Of a stretch of 7,998 bases of DNA, positions 7,793 through 7,998 are shown piece by piece. The translations under genes and the position numbers were made by a program. The notes under the pieces are model-generated. The model saw only the letters and a list, made by a program, of their open reading frames with translations. It had not been told where the DNA came from and ran no database searches. This DNA is from Kiritimatiellia bacterium (GTDB lineage Bacteria > Verrucomicrobiota > Kiritimatiellia > RFP12 > UBA1067), in the NCBI GenBank assembly GCA_017508315.1, contig JAFVZE010000303.1, forward strand, positions 1 to 7,998, read 5' to 3'. Position 1 is the first letter of the stretch. Every line of letters begins with the position of its first letter.

Positions 7793-7882
7793 ATGAAAAC
7801 CAAGACAACACGGCGTAGAATGATATCATGCTTTGCGCAGATAATCAATGGGTATGTTTTCTGGAGTTTACCCATTTTTTGA
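7793..7882 (+). CDS. Short plus-strand ORF (29 aa), leader-peptide-like, unknown function
   Basis: The ORF starts at ATG 7793 behind AAGAAAGGA (AAAGGA at 7778-7783, 9-nt spacer). It encodes MKTKTTRRRMISCFAQII followed by NGYVFWSLPIF and ends in TGA at 7880-7882. The N-terminus is strongly basic with three successive Arg codons (CGG CGT AGA), and the C-terminal half is hydrophobic and aromatic. I do not recognise it. Its last codons coincide with a hairpin and T-run, so ribosome position on the ORF could affect termination, as in leader peptides. Alternatively the transcript is a small RNA of about 115 nt and the ORF is incidental, or it is a decayed gene start. The promoter and ribosome site are better supported than the peptide. 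Confidence 0.35.
   Translation: MKTKTTRRRMISCFAQIINGYVFWSLPIF
7847..7880 (+). terminator. Probable rho-independent terminator
   Basis: AATGGGTA (7847-7854) pairs perfectly with TACCCATT (7869-7876) across a 14-nt loop and is followed by TTTT (7877-7880), giving a run of six T in all. The stem is only 8 bp and AT-rich at its ends, so it would be moderate in strength. It closes a transcript of about 115 nt from the upstream TATAAT promoter. Confidence 0.5.
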
Positions 7883-7892
7883 ACTTGTGACT

Positions 7893-7952
7893 TCCAAAAG
7901 TAAACGAACGTAAGACGTGCGTTTACTTTCAGAAAGTTCGTTTACTTTTGGA
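7893..7952. repeat. Triple CGTTTACTTT element forming two alternative hairpins
   Basis: The 17-base arm at 7893-7909 (TCCAAAAGTAAACGAAC) is the exact reverse complement of 7936-7952, with a 26-nt loop. The same left arm (7897-7911) can instead pair with 7915-7929 at 14 of 15 positions around a 3-nt AAG loop. The core CGTTTACTTT therefore occurs at 7920-7929 and 7939-7948 directly and once inverted at 7897-7906. The two pairings exclude each other. No T-run follows on either strand, so it is not a plain intrinsic terminator. It could be a REP-like dispersed repeat, a protein binding array, or a switching RNA structure; the window alone does not decide. Confidence 0.8.
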
Positions 7953-7998
7953 CGCGACGGTCAGAAATCGAAATATCGCGTCAGGCCGGACACAAAAT

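Larger units (their letters stand above)
7520..7998. other. Intergenic region upstream of the minus-strand operon, without a long gene
   Basis: About 480 bp separate the operon start from the right edge. The stretch is more AT-rich than the genes. It contains two candidate minus-strand promoters, a run of nine C, a plus-strand promoter / small ORF / terminator unit and a repeated-hairpin element, listed separately. A further 7-bp inverted repeat (GACGCGA at 7951-7957 and TCGCGTC at 7976-7982) lies at the end, partly overlapping the larger hairpin. The last 100 bp show no frame convincing enough to call as the end or start of another gene. Confidence 0.7.

Noticed and set aside
7645..7875. A 76-codon minus-strand frame containing a hydrophobic stretch
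   Set aside because: It runs antisense through the plus-strand promoter, small ORF and terminator, and crosses the C tract. Its start has no ribosome site and the product has no recognisable domain.
7893..7952. The repeated CGTTTACTTT units as a CRISPR array or an intrinsic terminator
   Set aside because: The repeats are too short, irregularly spaced and of mixed orientation for CRISPR. No T-run follows the hairpins on either strand.

Overview
The window looks like a piece of a gut- or sediment-type anaerobe of the Lentisphaerota / Kiritimatiellota (PVC superphylum). This is inferred from gene style, not from a marker gene. The style is a very long exported protein with autotransporter-associated beta-strand repeats but no visible outer-membrane barrel, sitting next to an exported TIM-barrel glycosidase-like protein, at roughly 50-55% GC. 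No rRNA, tRNA, transposase or CRISPR array is visible.

Layout. Positions 1-7519 are almost fully coding on the minus strand and read as one co-directional, tightly packed unit. In transcription order it holds: (1) an exported glycoside-hydrolase-like protein (7519-5585); (2) a 1461-residue exported beta-helix protein (5545-1160), 39 bp downstream and with a good Shine-Dalgarno; (3) a 38-codon ORF encoding a signal peptide plus an 18-19 residue tail (1123-1007), 36 bp downstream; (4) a second beta-helix-type exported protein that starts at 1010, overlaps ORF 3 by the four bases ATGA, and runs open off the left edge (336 codons visible). All four products begin with a signal peptide, so the unit appears dedicated to exported or surface material. 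The likely theme is glycan capture and breakdown, but no substrate can be read from the sequence.

Positions 7520-7998 hold no convincing long gene. They contain candidate minus-strand promoters for the operon, a run of nine C, and a compact plus-strand unit (sigma70-like promoter, Shine-Dalgarno, 29-codon ORF, hairpin plus T-run terminator). After that comes a 60-bp element with three copies of CGTTTACTTT (one inverted) that can fold into two mutually exclusive hairpins.

The items most worth a second look are the small exported-peptide ORF coupled to gene 4, the mini transcription unit and the alternating hairpin element at the right end, and the non-canonical active-site pattern of the glycosidase-like protein.
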